In this document: positions 59,901 through 64,000 of the stretch, piece after piece
Numbering within the stretch: position 1 is the stretch's first letter
How the letters are laid out: every line of letters begins with the position of its first letter
DNA from: Strigamia acuminata
Lineage: Eukaryota > Arthropoda > Chilopoda > Geophilomorpha > Linotaeniidae
Assembly: GCA_949358305.1 (NCBI GenBank)
Contig: OX442314.1
Span: forward strand, 13,507,060-13,571,059
Direction: 5' to 3'
DNA: 64,000 nucleotides
Notes under the pieces: model-generated
What the model saw: the letters and a program-made list of their open reading frames with translations, nothing else
What the model was told of the DNA's origin: nothing
Database searches by the model: none
Translations under genes and position numbers: made by a program

Positions 59901-62900
59901 TTCTTCTTGTAATAATTTAAGAGATGGATGCCCTTGATAAATTCTTAGCATGAAATAAAGAGTCGGATGTCAATTCAACCGTGTCAGGAGGTCAGTGGTT
60001 GTTTGTATATCTTGCTACGTTCTGCAGAAGTAAACAAAACGCCAAAGACTTGATTGAAAGTGTAACTTAAATTATTTTATTTATTATTTGGTTTATAGAA
60101 CCCACCCAATGTTAGGTTGCTTAGTGCAAAGATAAACTTTGTGACGCCCGTCGTCTAGGAGAAAAATCCCTATTGCCAACTTGTACGCACGGTTTGCAGT
60201 CGTCCAACACGTTGTACTCACTAGAAAAAGATTGCAAAAATGGTGTCTTGGCTCCCTTCCTCTCCCGTCGTAGCTTATCTAAGCTTAAACCTATTTGCAA
60301 AGTGACTTTTGTAATTTGAAGAGAAAAGGCAGCGCACAAAAACACACAAAACAACGTCCCATCTGACCAACAGATGACATGATACTGTATCACGAGAAAG
60401 ATAAGTCAAGGTCGTCGAGGAAAAAAGCCAATATGGGATGGGTGGAGTATGAGAAATTTGCAGACAAATGTTGGAGGAAAAAATGGGAGTGCAAATAAGG
60501 TTTCAAGGTCTCGAGATTAATTAAGGAAAAGAAGAAAGGTGGACGTAACAATAACGCGGATATCTGTCCCGAAATAATTCCACCAACGTCTCGTGAAAAA
60601 TAACATCAAGGACCGCCGGCAACTTTCCATTAAATAACCGCAAGACTAGACGTGCAATTCCTCTTCTTTCTTTTCTTCTTTTTTTTATAGTGAACGCGGG
60701 GGAGGATCCTGGAGCAAAAAGGCTCTGTCCTTTTCAAGGTCAAGGCCAGTTTTAGCCTCGGAGAATGAATAGCAATCAGCACAGAGTGATGTACAAACTA
60801 AAAAGTAAATAACTACTTCAAACATATCCCCAAATACAAATAGATTAAATGTAAAGGAGTGTAAACAAAGTGTAAACACGATTTTATTTAAATTCTTGTC
60901 AAAGATCAACAATTTTTTTTTTGTTTTTTTAAAAAGCGTAGTGGAAAATTTTCTTCCTTTTTTTTCTGTGTCAGCAAATGAACGAATTCCATATAAATGG
61001 TAGTAGACTATGAAATGATGTATGACCCTGACCGATAGGTTGACCGATGCTGCGCCACCCTGGCCGCCGGGCGAATTGAGTTTCAAGGCCGTGTCGGTTA
61101 CACAACACTAGATTAGGACAAAAACAACGGTTTAAGTGCGAGGAAGAGAGCGAGAGAGGAGCATAGATCATGTGTGGATGTGGACAGTTATCTAGGGTCG
61201 AATGGATTGAAGATGCGAACGAGCTAATGGGACAGGGCGAGCGAGATAGCGAGGATTTTGATTGTGATAAAGAGCAAAGAGGGGTCTGTTTTTCGCGGTG
61301 CTCAGTAACCTTATTCCCCCTTTTGTCTATATTTGGTTTTGGACTTTTTATAAGAATGGTTCCACGAACACAGATGCGTGTTCAGGTATTCAGAGAAGGG
61401 GTGGAGTTGTGTATGCCTATCGCCGCCATCACGAGAGGTTTTAACCACGCCTTGGAACTACCATCCATCAAATTGCATTTCAACTCGTTTAATCAAGCGT
61501 GGAATGGAGGAAAGATTATCTTGTGCGATGACGATAAACTGGATCGTTTTGAGTTTGATCGTTATTCGTTTCGCAATGAGTTTATGCCGAAAGTTGTACG
61601 TTTACGCAAGAAATCCGTGTGGCTTTTATTTTTAAATCGGATTTCCCGTTTTTGGCGTTGCACGCAGTTGAAGCTTATCACAACTTCATTTCCTCGCTTG
61701 GTAATTGATCGAAACAAGTGCTCGCCTAATATGAAACTTTAATTTACCATCGCCTAACAATACCACTTCCTTTTTAACCAACGGTCTAACCTTGTACACT
61801 CATAATGAGAACGCACTTCTGCGTAAATCCTACTCGTTTCGGTAATAGATCAATTTTGGCCTGAAAAAAGGGGCATTATATTGAAAAATCCAAAGTGATG
61901 AAACAAACACGTCCATCAAAGAGCTTGAAAAGATGATGCGTCGACCTTGATAGTGAAACAACTAAAACAGTTACATACACCGTGAACTTGACCTATTTTA
62001 CGTACAACGGACCCATATCGATGCAAATAATAGACCGGTCTATTCTTTCCCACCACTTTTTCTATTGCTGCACAGTGCACACATGTGACACACTTTATTC
62101 TGCAATTCATTTTATGCGGCACTGAAACGAACTCATTTTATCTTTGTTTGCAGCAACACGCGACATAAATAGAAAATTAACGAACTCTTTGTTATTCCAG
62201 TTTTTATCGTTTGATTAATAATTTATTAATTATTAAATTATTAGTGTTATGAAAATTGATAAGATTTTAGACCCGAAAATCATAAACATGAAGGAAATTT
62301 TGTTGGAAAAAAAAGATTAGAACTATTTTTCGCCTTGTATAATTACTGAACTTGGCGAAAATGTTGTTCTTTTCGTCTGAAGCGGATGGATATTTGGAGA
62401 GTCACGCATGAAGTACTTCCTTTGCCTTAGGGGTTCTCGGCCCCGATTTTCAAGGGCGCGCACTGACATACATTTAGATACTTCATGAAATCTTGAGAAC
62501 GAAGGAGCGTTCAGAAAAGGCAAAAAAAAAATAATTGATGTGGAAAAAAAAGTCACAAATTACAGTGCTCACTAAAGTCAAAAGCAGGAAGAAAGTAAAT
62601 GTTTTCCAAGAAGCAAGACTCTCATTATGCTAAGCCATGCAACTAGTCAAACTTTCAAATTGGATATTTTTTTTTCTTTTCTCTTACCACATACATCTAA
62701 TTTGTAGAAGGGGGAAAAAACATTGGAAAACTAATTCTCTAATTATCCCACGCTACCAAACCGCGTTTGCACCGGTCTTGCACATATACCCCCTCAGCCC
62801 TCACTCAACAACCGTTAGGCGGTGTAACCGAGATTAAGTGTTAACCAATTTGTGACGGAACGTTAATTTTCATAGGCCGTTAATTTTAATTGAACATTCC

Positions 62901-64000
62901 CTTCAATTTTATTTTTTCTATTTTTTCTTGTTGTTATTTGCAACAGTTTGCCCTAAAAAAGTTTTATTCTTTTAATGGCATTAAATCAAGCAGTAAATAA
63001 AAGAAAAACGTGACATGTTTCCTTGAGGTAAGGGACAGATTCGAGCCTCCTCACCTTGAACTAAGAAGCTCAAGCCCTTCCAGCATCCATTAAGGGCGGG
63101 CGGGACCTCGGATGGCGGCCATTGCCTGCCCAGTTCAAGGAGAGAAGTGACGCACGAAGAAAGAGGGAGAAGAGGTTTGTTTTGCATGAACATCACGTTG
63201 CAAGAGCGAGAAAAAGCGAGAGAGAACCGCGCGAGTTCTAATCAAAATGCGAATATGCAAACAAAAAATATATGGGCAAACATAAAACCTCATTAAGTGC
63301 ATCGTAAGTTGCAAGAAATGATCATTCATTGCTATTGTACAACTTTATTCCATTCGTTTTGCCATCTTGGGCAATAAGATCACGCACGGCACGCAACGAG
63401 CATTCCAATTACTTGTTTCATTTCTAAAAACAAAATTATATATTATTTTAAAAAAAATATTTTTTTTTTCGAGTAAAAAGGAAATAGTCTGTTGTTTTTT
63501 GGTGTTTATTTTATTTTTATTATCTTGTTTTTACCTTATAATTATAATTTTATATTACAATTGTAATGTCTGAGCTGTCAGGAGGAGATGAGCTGGTGGT
63601 GGAGCATCATCCAAGCTAAGGAATCTCTCCAAGGGCGTTTTGGGCCGCTTCTCTTGCGCATCTCTCACACTACAATCAACACGGATTCAAGTTTCTTCCC
63701 AACCGTGGCATTGTGCGTAAAATTGGCGAAATTCTGCAAGCATCCATTAAACCTATGAGCTATGAAGTAGCTAAAAATGCACAAAACATACACACACCCC
63801 GAATTACTCTGAAAAATATCTTAAGTAATCCTTGCTAATCCTTTTGGGCCCCATCAGTCTGGGCGCCATCAAGTCTCCACACCCAGATTCGTAAAGAGAA
63901 AGGATTTTAAAAACAAAGAATCTCGACTGCAGAGACACGATAGGGCGCTTGAAAAAGCCACATTTTGCTGCTCTTCCTCGTCTCGAGTTAACAAGCAGGT
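53961..64000. other. 10-kb gene-poor flank
   Basis: I find no exon, RNA gene or mobile element I can support. Open frames such as 61170-61742 (190 aa) lack recognisable domains. GC-richer islands occur near 58900-59060, 61010-61080 and 63040-63130, so the region may hold regulatory sequence, or it may be part of a large intron or intergenic space of a gene beyond the window. Confidence 0.4.

Noticed and set aside
61170-61742. 190-aa plus-strand ORF
   Set aside because: No recognisable motif, a second frame overlaps it, and no splice or promoter context. Too weak to call a gene.

Overview
The window looks like nuclear DNA of an insect. It is AT-rich, its genes are split by many short introns (often 50-70 bp, with GTAAGT-like donors and T-rich acceptors), and the recognisable proteins are animal proteins with clear Drosophila counterparts. 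I suspect a holometabolous insect, perhaps a beetle, but the sequence alone does not prove the order. All gene models were spliced by eye from reading frames and splice signals.

0-26 kb is gene-dense. On the minus strand lie a METTL24/FkbM-like membrane methyltransferase (637-2432) and the nuclear 5'-3' exoribonuclease Xrn2/Rat1 (2986-7040). A divergent ~1 kb promoter region separates Xrn2 from a plus-strand MRCK/Genghis Khan kinase of 39 exons (8060-19690). A plus-strand codanin-1 homologue (21309-25969) follows. 26.2-29.8 kb holds three small unassigned genes: a two-exon 125-aa protein (minus), an intronless 502-aa secreted protein (plus), and a six-exon 200-aa secreted protein (minus), the last with a dead mariner copy in an intron.

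30.9-37.8 kb is a DBHS RNA-binding protein (NonA/NONO/PSPC1 family). Its last intron is 4.6 kb and full of short inverted-repeat elements. From 38 to 48.3 kb the DNA is mostly transposon-derived: hAT-like, pogo-like and mariner-like non-autonomous elements, and three long palindromes. The most unusual locus is an intact 354-codon ORF joining a FLYWCH-like N-terminus to a C-terminal RING finger (44228-45292). Its first ten codons lie inside a ~970-bp near-perfect palindrome, each arm of which carries tRNA-like Pol III A and B boxes.

50.98-52.30 kb is a two-exon Tis11/ZFP36 tandem CCCH zinc-finger gene. CCAAT boxes precede it, and its long AU-rich 3' flank contains the nonamer that this protein family binds. 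The remaining ~10 kb (54-64 kb) has no gene I can support and is best read as intergenic or intronic DNA of a neighbouring gene.

Functionally, several genes converge on RNA handling (Xrn2 in decay and transcription termination, NonA/DBHS in nuclear RNA binding, Tis11 in ARE-mediated decay). Gek (actomyosin control) and codanin-1 (Asf1/histone supply) are separate housekeeping functions.
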